Shown here piece by piece: positions 15,836 through 27,122 of a DNA stretch of 64,000 nucleotides. The DNA is from Sphingosinithalassobacter tenebrarum (lineage in GTDB: Bacteria; Pseudomonadota; Alphaproteobacteria; Sphingomonadales; Sphingomonadaceae): contig NZ_CP049109.1 in assembly GCF_011057975.1 (NCBI RefSeq), forward strand, positions 1,953,001 through 2,017,000, given 5' to 3'. The notes beneath the pieces were generated by a model. It saw nothing but the letters and a program-made list of their open reading frames with translations. It was not told the DNA's origin and ran no database searches. The position numbers and the translations under genes were made by a program. Position 1 is the stretch's first letter, and the number at the start of each line of letters is the position of its first letter.

Positions 15836-17443
15836 GTGACCCAAAGCGGCAGCATCTTCATCGGCAGCGCCAACGGCGTGCCGCAGGCGCTCGAACTGAA
15901 GCGCGCCAATCGTCACGGGCTGATCGCCGGGGCGACTGGCACCGGCAAGACAGTGACGTTGCAGGGAATCGCGGAGGGCTTTTCGCTGGCCGGCGTGCCG
16001 GTGTTCGTGGCGGATGTGAAGGGCGACCTTTCGGGGCTCGCAATGGCCGGATCGCCGCTGCAGAAGAACCACGAGGTGTTCGCGAAGCGCGCCGCCGAAA
16101 TCGGCTATGCCGACTGGTCGTATGACAATGTGCCGGTGCAGTTCTGGGATCTGTTCGGCGATCAGGGCCACCCGATCCGCACGACGATCAGCGAGATGGG
16201 GCCGTTGCTGCTTTCGCGGCTGATGGACCTGAACGACACGCAGGAAGGCGTACTGACGATTGCCTTCCACATCGCCGATCAGTCGGACCTGTTGTTGCTC
16301 GATCTCGACGATCTTCAGGCGATGCTGGTGCACATCGCCGAGAATGCCACCGATCTGACGACGCAATATGGCAATGTGTCGAAACAGTCGGTCGGTGCGA
16401 TCCAGCGCAAGCTGCTGCAATTGCGCACGCAGGGCGGCGATCGTTTCTTCGGCGAGCCGGCGCTGGCGATGGGCGACCTGATCGGCACGGACGATGCCGG
16501 CAAGGGGCTGGTCAACATTCTCGCCGCCGACAAGCTGATGGCGAGCCCCAAGCTCTATGCGACCTTCCTGCTCTGGCTGCTCAGCCAGTTGTTCGAGCAT
16601 CTGCCCGAGGTCGGCGATCCCGACAAGCCCGTGCTCGCCTTCTTCTTTGACGAGGCGCATCTGCTGTTCGACGAGGCGCCCGATGCCTTGCTCGACAAGG
16701 TTGAGCAGGTGGTCCGGCTGATCCGTTCCAAAGGCGTCGGCGTCTATTTCGTGACGCAAAGTCCGCTCGACATACCGGACAGCGTTTCGGCGCAGCTTGG
16801 CAATCGCATTCAGCACGCGCTGCGCGCCTATACCCCGCGCGAACAGAAGGCTGTGCGCGCTGCTGCGCAGACCTTTCGCCCCAATCCCGAGGTCGATGTC
16901 GAAAGCGTGATCACCGAGCTGAAGGTCGGTGCTGCGCTGGTATCGCTGCTGCAGCCCGATGGCGCGCCGTCGCCGGTGCAGCACACGTTGATAAAGCCGC
17001 CGCGCACGCGCGTTTCCCCGGTCACGGACGACGAACGGCGTGCGCTGATCGAAGCTGATGCGATCGGCGATCGATACGACGTCGCCATCGATCGCGAATC
17101 GGCGGCGGAATTGCTCAGGGCCAAGGCGGACGAGGCCGCCGCCGCCGCCGCAGAGGCCGAGGCGCGCGATGCCGCCGAGGCCGATCGGGCTCGGCGCGAA
17201 AAGGAATCCGCCCGTGCCGCCAAGGAAGCCGAGCGCGCGCGTGTCGCAAAGGAGCGCGCGGGGCGCGACAGTCCGTGGGGACGGGCCGCGGATTCGGCGA
17301 TGCGCTCCACCCGCACCGCCGTGACCACCGATATCGCCAACAGCGTATCCAAGGCGATCCTCGGCACCACGCGGGGCACGAGCGCTGCTGCGGTGAAGGG
17401 GCTGGTCCGCGGCGTGCTTGGAGGGCTGTTCAAGGGGCGTTGA
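15836..17443 (+). CDS. HerA/FtsK-like ATPase (DUF853, YjgR-like)
   Basis: The 535-residue protein has a P-loop [13 protein letters not shown] near residues 34-46, a Walker B-like [13 protein letters not shown], and the arginine-finger region [14 protein letters not shown]. This is the typical pattern of HerA-like hexameric DNA-translocating ATPases (DUF853 group). An Ala/Glu/Arg-rich segment (about residues 420-480), likely coiled coil, follows. The C-terminus is rich in Gly/Arg. Function is not established; YjgR relatives are predicted but uncharacterised. The GTG start at 15836 follows the M24 gene by 12 bases, so they may be co-transcribed. alaS follows 79 bases later. Confidence 0.82.
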   Translation: MTQSGSIFIGSANGVPQALELKRANRHGLIAGATGTGKTVTLQGIAEGFSLAGVPVFVADVKGDLSGLAMAGSPLQKNHEVFAKRAAEIGYADWSYDNVPVQFWDLFGDQGHPIRTTISEMGPLLLSRLMDLNDTQEGVLTIAFHIADQSDLLLLDLDDLQAMLVHIAENATDLTTQYGNVSKQSVGAIQRKLLQLRTQGGDRFFGEPALAMGDLIGTDDAGKGLVNILAADKLMASPKLYATFLLWLLSQLFEHLPEVGDPDKPVLAFFFDEAHLLFDEAPDALLDKVEQVVRLIRSKGVGVYFVTQSPLDIPDSVSAQLGNRIQHALRAYTPREQKAVRAAAQTFRPNPEVDVESVITELKVGAALVSLLQPDGAPSPVQHTLIKPPRTRVSPVTDDERRALIEADAIGDRYDVAIDRESAAELLRAKADEAAAAAAEAEARDAAEADRARREKESARAAKEAERARVAKERAGRDSPWGRAADSAMRSTRTAVTTDIANSVSKAILGTTRGTSAAAVKGLVRGVLGGLFKGR

Positions 17444-17486
17444 GGCAACACCCGGACAGCCGATCACACCCATCGAACCGTTTCGC

Positions 17487-17515
17487 TTGAGTGCCACGCG
17501 GACCGCGCTTACATC
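17487..17515 (+). promoter_or_regulatory. Candidate alaS promoter, leaderless mRNA possible
   Basis: TTGAGT (17487-17492) and TACATC (17510-17515) are exactly 17 bases apart. Seven bases separate the -10 end from the ATG at 17523, so transcription could begin at or next to the start codon. No Shine-Dalgarno precedes this ATG. Confidence 0.45.
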
Positions 17516-17522
17516 GCATCCC

Positions 17523-20183
<2,661 letters not shown>

Positions 20184-20208
20184 TCACCGGTGATTGCGGA
20201 AATGCGAG

Positions 20209-20240
20209 AGGCCCGGGCGCGGAAACGTGTCGGGCCTTTT
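20209..20240 (+). terminator. Terminator after alaS
   Basis: AGGCCCG pairs with CGGGCCT, and TTTT follows. The stem has only 7 perfect base pairs, so this is moderate evidence. It lies 26 bases past the alaS stop. Confidence 0.6.
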
Positions 20241-20248
20241 GCGTGCGT

Positions 20249-20263
20249 GTTCCCATGATGTTC
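20249..20263 (+). promoter_or_regulatory. SOS (LexA) box upstream of dinB
   Basis: GTTCCCATGATGTTC is a perfect GTTC-N7-GTTC, the alphaproteobacterial LexA operator. It lies 21 bases before the dinB ATG. Together with the recA box it is one of two perfect boxes noticed in intergenic DNA here. Confidence 0.85.
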
Positions 20264-20279
20264 CGTTTGCGCTAAGCCG
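20264..20279. repeat. Possible solo half of REPIN family B next to dinB
   Basis: TTCCGTTTGCGCTAAGCC (20261-20278) matches 17 of 18 bases of the start of the family B left arm at 55231 (TTCCGTTTGCGCTGAGCC). The match stops after that and no partner arm is seen. It may be a decayed solo element, or chance. Confidence 0.35.
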
Positions 20280-20284
20280 ACGTC

Positions 20285-21367
20285 ATGGCACCGCCCGCTG
20301 TGCGCAAGATCATTCATATCGACATGGACGCGTTCTTCGCGTCGGTCGAACAGCGCGACGCGCCCGAATTGCGCGGCAAACCCGTCGCGGTGGGGCATGG
20401 CGCGGCGCGCGGCGTGGTCGCGGCGGCGAGTTACGAGGCGCGCGAATATGGCGTGCGCTCGGCGATGCCCTCGGTCACCGCGATCCGGCGCTGCCCCGAC
20501 CTGATTTTCGTGCGGCCGCGCTTCGATGTCTATCGCGCGGTGTCGCAGCAGATCCATGCGATCTTCGCTGAATATACCGACCTGATCCAGCCGCTCTCGC
20601 TCGACGAGGCCTATCTCGACGTCACTGCCAATCGGAAGGGGCTGGCGACTGCCTGGGCGACGGCGAAGGATATCCGCAGGCGTATATGGGAGGAGACGGG
20701 GCTCACTGCCTCGGCGGGGATTTCGTACAACAAGTTTCTCGCCAAGCTCGCTTCGGATCACCGCAAGCCCAACGGGCAATTCGCGGTGACGCCGGACATG
20801 GGCGCCGAGTGGGTAACGACGCTGCCGGTCAAGCGTTTCCACGGCGTCGGGCCGGTGACGGCGGCGAAGATGAACCGGCTGGGGATCGAAACCGGCGCCG
20901 ATCTGCGTGACAAGTCGCTGGCGTTTCTGCATCAGCATTTCGGCAGTGCGGCCGAATGGTATCACGCGATCGCGCGCGGCGAGGACGATCGCCCGGTCAA
21001 TCCGCATCGGACACGCAAATCCTCGGGCAGCGAGACGACCTTCCGCAGCGACTTGACCGACGTCGCCGAGATCGAAGCGGGGGTGCTGGGGCAGGCGGAC
21101 AGCGTGTGGCGCTGGTGCGAAACGGCGCAGCGTTTCGGGCGTACCGTCACGGTGAAAGTGAAGTTCGCCGATTTCCGTCAGATCACCCGCAGCCGCAGCC
21201 AGTCGGCGCCGGTGCGCACGCAGGAGGCATTGCGCGAGGCGAGCCTGACGCTGATCCGCGGCGTGCTGCCGACGCAAAAGGGCATCCGACTGCTCGGCGT
21301 TACCGTGTCGAACTTCCCCAGCGAGGACGCCGAGGCGGAATTGCCGTTGCTCGGCGGCGCGGCATGA
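20285..21367 (+). CDS. dinB: DNA polymerase IV
   Basis: This Y-family translesion polymerase has 360 residues. The catalytic core begins IIHIDMDAFFASVEQRD, with the metal Asp in IDMD. The later SLDEAYLDVT gives the Asp-Glu pair, and TASAGISYNKFLAKLASD and VKRFHGVGPVTAAKM mark the thumb/HhH. The little-finger domain contains VNPHRTRKSSGSETTF. The family's usual C-terminal beta-clamp peptide may be the segment near EAELPLL. A perfect SOS box 21 bases upstream points to DNA-damage induction through LexA. It is separated from alaS by a terminator. Confidence 0.95.
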   Translation: MAPPAVRKIIHIDMDAFFASVEQRDAPELRGKPVAVGHGAARGVVAAASYEAREYGVRSAMPSVTAIRRCPDLIFVRPRFDVYRAVSQQIHAIFAEYTDLIQPLSLDEAYLDVTANRKGLATAWATAKDIRRRIWEETGLTASAGISYNKFLAKLASDHRKPNGQFAVTPDMGAEWVTTLPVKRFHGVGPVTAAKMNRLGIETGADLRDKSLAFLHQHFGSAAEWYHAIARGEDDRPVNPHRTRKSSGSETTFRSDLTDVAEIEAGVLGQADSVWRWCETAQRFGRTVTVKVKFADFRQITRSRSQSAPVRTQEALREASLTLIRGVLPTQKGIRLLGVTVSNFPSEDAEAELPLLGGAA

Positions 21368-21465
21368 CGCTATCGCCGAGGTGGGTTGGGGGGGGGAGCG
21401 CGAAGGTATTTTTCGGGCTTTTTGTGGGGCCTTGCCGAATAGCCGGCTTTGGCTGATAAGAGTCC

Positions 21466-22146
21466 ATGACAGTTTCCGATGGACGCAAGCCGAAGCCGAT
21501 CACGCGCATCCAGCAAAACCTGCTTGCAAAGGGCGAACGCCGCTTGCTCAACTGGCTTTGCAGCCGACTACCCGGCTGGGTGACGCCTGATATTCTGACC
21601 TCGCTGGGCCTTGTCGGTGCAGCCGCCATTTTCGTCGGCTATGCGGCAAGCGGGTTGGGCCAGGCATGGCTATGGCTGGCGATCGGCGGTTATGTCATTC
21701 AGTGGTTCGGCGACTCGCTGGACGGCAGTTTGGCGCGTTACCGCAAGATAGAGCGCCCTGCCTTCGGCTATTTTATCGACCATAGTTGTGACGGTATCAC
21801 GACACTGCTGATTCTCGCCGGAATCGGGCTCAGCCCCTATGTGCGCCTCGATGTCGCGCTGGTGGCGCTCGCCGGCTATTTCCTGCTTTCGATCCACGCC
21901 TATCTCTCGGCGCATGTGATCGGCGAGTTCAAGCTCTCCTATCTCTCCGCGGGACCGACAGAATTGCGCTTCGTACTGATCGGCATGACGCTGGCCATGA
22001 TGATCGTCGGACCCAATTCCGGGACATTGTTTCCGATGTCGGTATTTGACGTCATCGTCGGATCGATCGGGTCGCTCCTCATCTTCCTCTTCGTCATCCA
22101 GACCTATGTGACGATGCGTCGCATTCTGGCGCGCGGCGAAGCGTAA
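21466..22146 (+). CDS. CDP-alcohol phosphatidyltransferase family membrane protein
   Basis: The 226-residue membrane protein has the signature GDSLDGSLARYRKIERPAFG plus DHSCDG, i.e. the D-x2-DG-x2-AR-x8-G-x3-D-x3-D motif that binds CDP and metal. This family transfers a phospholipid head group (inositol, glycerol phosphate, serine or others). About six hydrophobic helices are visible. The alcohol is not predictable. The ATG at 21466 has no strong Shine-Dalgarno. The 3' end is separated from the convergent AidB-type gene by 5 bases. Confidence 0.85.
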   Translation: MTVSDGRKPKPITRIQQNLLAKGERRLLNWLCSRLPGWVTPDILTSLGLVGAAAIFVGYAASGLGQAWLWLAIGGYVIQWFGDSLDGSLARYRKIERPAFGYFIDHSCDGITTLLILAGIGLSPYVRLDVALVALAGYFLLSIHAYLSAHVIGEFKLSYLSAGPTELRFVLIGMTLAMMIVGPNSGTLFPMSVFDVIVGSIGSLLIFLFVIQTYVTMRRILARGEA

Positions 22147-22151
22147 CGCCG

Positions 22152-23786
22152 CTATTGCCGCGCGATGATCGCGGCCAGGTCGGCACCGCCCGGCAATGTT
22201 CCGAAGCTGCGCCCGCTTTCGCCGCCGATCCGCGTGGCGACGAAAGCGCCGCTTACGGCATGCGGGGCATGGCGGAGCAGCAGCGAGGCCTGGAGCAGCA
22301 GCGCCAGCCGCTCGGCGACGAAACGCGCTTCATGCTCGGCGGGGAGGCCCTTGGTTAGCCGGTCCTGCATCGCAGCAACTTCGGCATCGAAACGCGTGTC
22401 GGCCCCGCCTGCCGCCTCGAGTTCAGCGAACAGCGCCTGTGCGGCCGCCGGCTCCTTCGCCAGCGTCCTGACGATGTCGAGCGCGATGACGTTGCCCGAT
22501 CCTTCCCAGATCGCGTTGAGCGGCGCCTCGCGATAATAGCGGGCGAGGGGGGCTTCCTCGACATAGCCCGCCCCGCCTAGGCATTCCATGCACTCATAGA
22601 CGAAATTGGCGCAGCGCTTGGTCAGCCAGTATTTGGCGAGCGCGACGGCGAGCCGGGCAAAGGCGCGCTCGCTTTCGTCGGCGCCGTCGAACGCGCGGGC
22701 GATGCGCATCACCAGCGCGGCGGCGGCTTCATATTCGACTGCGAGATCCGCGATCACCGATGCCATCGCCGCCTGATCGATCAGCGTCTTCTGAAACACC
22801 CGGCGATGGCGGACATGATGCACCGCCTCGGCAAGCGCGCGGCGCATGATGCCGAGCGTGCCCGATATGGTGCCCAGCCGCGTATGATGGACCATCTCGA
22901 TGATCGTCCGCACCCCGCGGCCCGGTTCACCGATGCCCCAGGCGAAGGCGCCATGATATTCGATCTCGCTGGACGCGTTGGACTTGTTGCCGAGCTTGTC
23001 CTTCAGCCGCATCACATGGATGGCGTTGCGCTCGCCGTCCGGCGTGATCCGTGGCACGAGGAAGCAGGAGAGTTGATCCCCCACATAGGCGAGGGTGAGA
23101 AACCCGTCGCTCATCGGCGCCGAGCAGAACCATTTATGCCCTGTCAGCCGCCAGCCTTCACCATCCCGCTCCGCGCGCGTCGTATTGGCGCGCACGTCGC
23201 TGCCGCCCTGTTTCTCGGTCATCGCCATGCCGAGCGTGATGCCGGACTTCTCGGCGATCGGGCGGAGCGGCGCATCATAGGTGCCGCCGATCAGCGTATC
23301 GAGCCAGGGCTGCGTTACCGCTGGCTGGTGGCGCAGCGCCGGGACCGAGGCATAGGTCATGTTGATCGGGCACATCACGCCCGCCTCGGCCTGCGTGAAA
23401 ACCGCCAGCATCGATGCGTGACCGACATGCCCGCCGGGCTGCTTCGCCCGCCAGGCAATGTCGTGGATGCCGTGCGCAGTCGCAACGTCCATCAGCCGGT
23501 GATAGGCGGGGTGGAAGCGTATTTCGTCGACTTGCCGCCCATAGCGATCGAAGCGGAGCAGCTCGGGCGGCTCGCGATTGGCGGTATCGCCCAGCTCAAG
23601 CATTTCCTCCGATCCGCAAGTCGCGCCCAGCGCCGATAGCGGCGCGTCGAGCCAGTCGCCGCCCTCGCGCCGCACCGCTTCGCGCAGCGCGGTATCGGTC
23701 GCGTAGAGATCGCGCCCGGCGAATTCGGGCGGCTGGTTGGTCACCTCATGCGTTTCGAGGCGCGTCGCGGGGGCGAAGCGGGGCAT
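22152..23786 (-). CDS. aidB: AidB-type acyl-CoA dehydrogenase flavoprotein
   Basis: This 544-residue FAD enzyme has the acyl-CoA dehydrogenase fold. The N-terminal THEVTNQPPEF, MTEKQGGSDVRANTT (FAD/substrate loop), GHKWFCSAPMSDGFL and the C-terminal part with WEGSGNVIALDIVR fit the AidB subgroup (E. coli AidB is 541 residues), rather than a standard beta-oxidation enzyme. AidB is an alkylation-response protein whose exact activity is debated. No ada gene is in the window, so an alkylation role is inference. CAGGAGA precedes ATG 23786. Confidence 0.82.
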   Translation of the reverse strand: MPRFAPATRLETHEVTNQPPEFAGRDLYATDTALREAVRREGGDWLDAPLSALGATCGSEEMLELGDTANREPPELLRFDRYGRQVDEIRFHPAYHRLMDVATAHGIHDIAWRAKQPGGHVGHASMLAVFTQAEAGVMCPINMTYASVPALRHQPAVTQPWLDTLIGGTYDAPLRPIAEKSGITLGMAMTEKQGGSDVRANTTRAERDGEGWRLTGHKWFCSAPMSDGFLTLAYVGDQLSCFLVPRITPDGERNAIHVMRLKDKLGNKSNASSEIEYHGAFAWGIGEPGRGVRTIIEMVHHTRLGTISGTLGIMRRALAEAVHHVRHRRVFQKTLIDQAAMASVIADLAVEYEAAAALVMRIARAFDGADESERAFARLAVALAKYWLTKRCANFVYECMECLGGAGYVEEAPLARYYREAPLNAIWEGSGNVIALDIVRTLAKEPAAAQALFAELEAAGGADTRFDAEVAAMQDRLTKGLPAEHEARFVAERLALLLQASLLLRHAPHAVSGAFVATRIGGESGRSFGTLPGGADLAAIIARQ

Positions 23787-23834
23787 CCGGTTTCTCCTGT
23801 CGTTCGCCGCCGGGGTCTGTCGCCCCGTGCGGCG

Positions 23835-25610
23835 CTATGACTGCACGTCGCTCAAACGATTGACGCGCAGGCGCGGTTCACGCTCCAGTCCCGCTGCGTT
23901 CATGATCGATTTGCGCATCTGGTCGCGCTTGTCGTGGATCGATGCGATCACCGGGCCGGCTGCGATGCCCAGATCGATCAGCACTGCTTCGGACAGCTGC
24001 AACGAGCTTTCCAGTGTTTCGGGCACCGCGTCGGTCGCGCCGGCCTTGTAGAGTTCGGCGGCATGGTTCGAATCGCGGGCGCGGGTGATGACGGGCAGAT
24101 CGGGCACCCAGTTGCGCACGCGGCGGGTCAGTCGCACGGTCAGGACTGGATCGTCCATCGTCAGCACCAGCGCCGTCGCGCGCCCCAGATTGAGCATGTC
24201 GACGAACTCCGACCGTGTGACGTTCCCGAACAATACGTGATAGCCGTTGCGCCGCGCCGCGGTGACATTGTCGATATCCGCGTCGACGGCGGTGTAGGGC
24301 AGGTCGTGTGCTTTCAGCATATCGGCGACGGTCCGCCCGACGCGCCCGAAACCGATGACTACCGTGCCCGGGCCTTCGGGTGTGATTTCGGGAACGGGCT
24401 CGCCCTCGTTCGACTGATTCTCGATGGTTCGGGAAATGATCTGTCCCGCCTTGGCGAGCAGCGGGGTGATCGTCAGGCCGATCGCCGTAACCGTGGTCCA
24501 GAAGGCGGCGGTGGACGGGAGGATCAGGTCCGCCCCGGCGGCGACGCCCAGCACGATCAGCGTGGTTTCTGACGGGCTCGCCATCAGCACGCCGGTTTCC
24601 GCCGCCGTGCCGGTGCGCACGCCGTTCAGCTTGAGCAGCGCGGTCGTCACGGCGACCTTTACCAGCATCACGGCCAGAATCGCGCCGAGCAGGGTCGTCC
24701 AGTTCATCGCGACGAGGCGCAGATCGAGCCGCATCCCGACGGTGATCAGGAACACACCAAGTGCCAGCCCCCGGAACGGTGCGGTGATCGCTTCCACCTC
24801 GGTATGATATTCGGTTTCCGCGATCATCATTCCCGCGATCAGGGCCCCGACGATCGGCGAGAGTCCGACCACCGAAGTGGCAAGGCTGGCGACGATCACG
24901 ACCAGCAGGCTGGCGGCCAGGAAGAGCTCGGGGCTCTTCGTCCGCGCGGCCTGGGCGAAAAGCTGGGGGACCAGATAGCGACCGGCGACGATCAGCACCG
25001 TGATGACGACGCCGCCAAGCAGAATGACCCGCAACAGGCTGCCGACACCGTCGTCGACGGCCATCGGCGAGATCGCCCCGAGCAGGAAGATGATCGGCAC
25101 CAGCGCGACATCTTCGAATAGGAGCATGGCAAAGGCGGCGCGGCCGACCGGGCTGGTCGTACCCGCGATCGGCAGCACGATGGCGGTCGAGGAGAGGGCA
25201 AGCGCAAGGCCGAGGCCGATCGCGCCGCCCCAGCTCTGCCCCAGCAAGTGAATGCCGATGCCGAGCAACAGGCCCGAAACCAGCAATTCGGCCACACCGA
25301 CGCCGAAGACGAGCTGGCGCAACGCCCAGAGCCGCTTGAACGACAATTCCAGCCCAATGGCGAAGAGCAGCAGGATGACGCCGAACTCGGCGAACGGCTC
25401 GATCGCGTGCGGATCGGAAATCGTGACGTGATAGAGCCACGGATAGTCGCCGACCAATGCGCCGAGCCCAGCCGGACCGACAAGGACCCCGACCAGAATG
25501 AAACCGATGACGGGACTGATCCTGAACCGGGTAAAGGCCGGGATCACGATCCCGGCCGCACCCAGTATCACCAGCGCGTCGCTGAAGCCGCTATTGTCGA
25601 CGTTGAGCAT
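23835..25610 (-). CDS. Cation:proton antiporter with RCK domain (KefB/YbaL-like)
   Basis: The 591-residue protein has about 12 membrane helices (residues 8-385), including GFILVGVLVGPAGLG and ALALSSTAIVLPIAG of the CPA2 fold. A cytoplasmic RCK/TrkA-N domain follows (GTVVIGFGRVGRTVADML, a Rossmann GxGxxG site), then a C-terminal tail. It probably exports K+ or Na+ in exchange for protons, gated by nucleotide binding. KefB, YbaL and KefC-type proteins share this layout. The gene stands alone, between the AidB-type gene and icd, all on the same strand. Confidence 0.87.
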   Translation of the reverse strand: MLNVDNSGFSDALVILGAAGIVIPAFTRFRISPVIGFILVGVLVGPAGLGALVGDYPWLYHVTISDPHAIEPFAEFGVILLLFAIGLELSFKRLWALRQLVFGVGVAELLVSGLLLGIGIHLLGQSWGGAIGLGLALALSSTAIVLPIAGTTSPVGRAAFAMLLFEDVALVPIIFLLGAISPMAVDDGVGSLLRVILLGGVVITVLIVAGRYLVPQLFAQAARTKSPELFLAASLLVVIVASLATSVVGLSPIVGALIAGMMIAETEYHTEVEAITAPFRGLALGVFLITVGMRLDLRLVAMNWTTLLGAILAVMLVKVAVTTALLKLNGVRTGTAAETGVLMASPSETTLIVLGVAAGADLILPSTAAFWTTVTAIGLTITPLLAKAGQIISRTIENQSNEGEPVPEITPEGPGTVVIGFGRVGRTVADMLKAHDLPYTAVDADIDNVTAARRNGYHVLFGNVTRSEFVDMLNLGRATALVLTMDDPVLTVRLTRRVRNWVPDLPVITRARDSNHAAELYKAGATDAVPETLESSLQLSEAVLIDLGIAAGPVIASIHDKRDQMRKSIMNAAGLEREPRLRVNRLSDVQS

Positions 25611-25700
25611 GCCCCATCATTACGTCCCCGGAGCCACTTGTCACCGGGCTGTGTCGCGCTTTGGTGAATATGCTTCCCATGAAAGCCGCTTGAAACGAAA

Positions 25701-25732
25701 TCGGCCCGCGCTTCCGGGGAAGAGCGGGCCGA
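25701..25732 (-). terminator. Terminator downstream of icd
   Basis: On the minus strand TCGGCCCGC pairs with GCGGGCCGA (9 bp) around a 14-base loop, followed by TTTCGTTTC. It lies about 25 bases after the icd stop codon. Confidence 0.65.
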
Positions 25733-25756
25733 TGCCGTTTGGTTGCGATGCCGGGC

Positions 25757-26983
25757 TCAGCCCAGACCCTGCTTGCCCATCTCGGCTTCGAGATTGACGC
25801 GGATCGCCTCGAAGAACTGCTCGGTGGTCATCCAGTCCTGGTCGGGGCCGATTAGGATCGCGAGATCCTTGGTCATGTTGCCGCTTTCGACGGTGTCGAT
25901 GCAGACCTTTTCAAGCGTTTCGCCGAATTTGGTGACATCGGGCGTATCGTCGAACTTGCCGCGATAGATAAGGCCTCGGGTCCAGGCGAAGATCGACGCG
26001 ATCGGGTTGGTCGACGTCGCCTTACCCTGCTGGTGCTGGCGATAGTGGCGGGTGACCGTGCCGTGCGCGGCTTCGGCTTCCACCGTCTTGCCGTCCGGCG
26101 ACATCAGCACCGAGGTCATCAGGCCGAGCGAACCGAAGCCCTGCGCAACGGTGTCCGACTGAACATCGCCGTCGTAGTTCTTGCAGGCCCAGATGAACTC
26201 GCCGTGCCACTTGAGCGCGCTGGCGACCATGTCGTCGATCAGGCGGTGCTGATATTCGATGCCCAGCTCCTTGAATTTGGCTTCGAACTCGGTTTCGAAC
26301 ACTTCCTGGAAGATGTCCTTGAAGCGCCCGTCATAGGCCTTCATGATCGTGTTCTTGGTCGAGAGATAGACCGGCCATTTGCGGTCGACGCCGTAGTTGA
26401 GCGACGCACGGGCGAAATCGCGGATCGATTCGTCGAGATTGTACATCGCCATCGCGACGCCGGCGCCCGGGAACTGATAGACTTCCTCGTCGATCACCGT
26501 GCCGTCATCGCCTTCGAAGACGAGGCGCAGCTTGCCGGTGCCGGGCACCTTGAAATCGGTCGCGCGATACTGGTCGCCGAAGGCGTGGCGGCCGACGACG
26601 ATCGGCTTGGTCCAGCCCGGCACGAGCCGGGGGACGTTCTTCATCACGATCGGTTCGCGGAAGACAACGCCGCCAAGGATGTTGCGGATCGTGCCGTTGG
26701 GCGACTTCCACATCTTCTTGAGATCGAATTCCTCGACGCGGGCCTCGTCCGGGGTGATCGTGGCGCATTTGACGCCGACCCCATATTCCTTGATCGCGTT
26801 GGCCGAATCGATCGTGATCTGATCGTCGGTCTCGTCGCGCTTCTGGATCGAGAGATCGTAATATTTGAGGTCGATGTCGAGATAGGGGAGGATCAGGCGC
26901 TCACGGATCCATTCCCAGATGATCCGCGTCATTTCGTCGCCGTCGATCTCGACGATCGGGTTCTTCACCTGAATCTTCGCCAT
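25757..26983 (-). CDS. icd: NADP-dependent isocitrate dehydrogenase (eukaryotic-like dimeric type)
   Basis: This enzyme converts isocitrate to 2-oxoglutarate and CO2 with NADP+ in the TCA cycle. The 408-residue product begins [23 protein letters not shown], a hallmark of the type II (eukaryote-like) enzymes. [22 protein letters not shown], [11 protein letters not shown], and [27 protein letters not shown] segments follow. ATG 26983 is preceded by CAGGAAA. A terminator follows. The enzyme belongs in central metabolism; nothing unusual is seen in its residues. Confidence 0.96.
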   Translation of the reverse strand: MAKIQVKNPIVEIDGDEMTRIIWEWIRERLILPYLDIDLKYYDLSIQKRDETDDQITIDSANAIKEYGVGVKCATITPDEARVEEFDLKKMWKSPNGTIRNILGGVVFREPIVMKNVPRLVPGWTKPIVVGRHAFGDQYRATDFKVPGTGKLRLVFEGDDGTVIDEEVYQFPGAGVAMAMYNLDESIRDFARASLNYGVDRKWPVYLSTKNTIMKAYDGRFKDIFQEVFETEFEAKFKELGIEYQHRLIDDMVASALKWHGEFIWACKNYDGDVQSDTVAQGFGSLGLMTSVLMSPDGKTVEAEAAHGTVTRHYRQHQQGKATSTNPIASIFAWTRGLIYRGKFDDTPDVTKFGETLEKVCIDTVESGNMTKDLAILIGPDQDWMTTEQFFEAIRVNLEAEMGKQGLG

Positions 26984-27074
26984 GCGTCTTCGCTTTCCTG
27001 AGTTGAGGTTTGGCGCAGCCTCTACGGGGAAGGCGCGCCGGGATCAACCGGGCGCCCATCCTCCGGGCGATGGC

Positions 27075-27110
27075 AGGGCCGACACTGCATCACATTGCGG
27101 CATCGGCCCT
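27075..27110 (-). terminator. Weak terminator-like inverted repeat downstream of fadL
   Basis: AGGGCCGA and TCGGCCCT form an 8-bp stem around a 20-base loop just after the stop of the FadL-type gene. There is no clear T-run, so this is weak evidence for a terminator. Confidence 0.35.
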
Positions 27111-27122
27111 GTCCGTTCGCGA

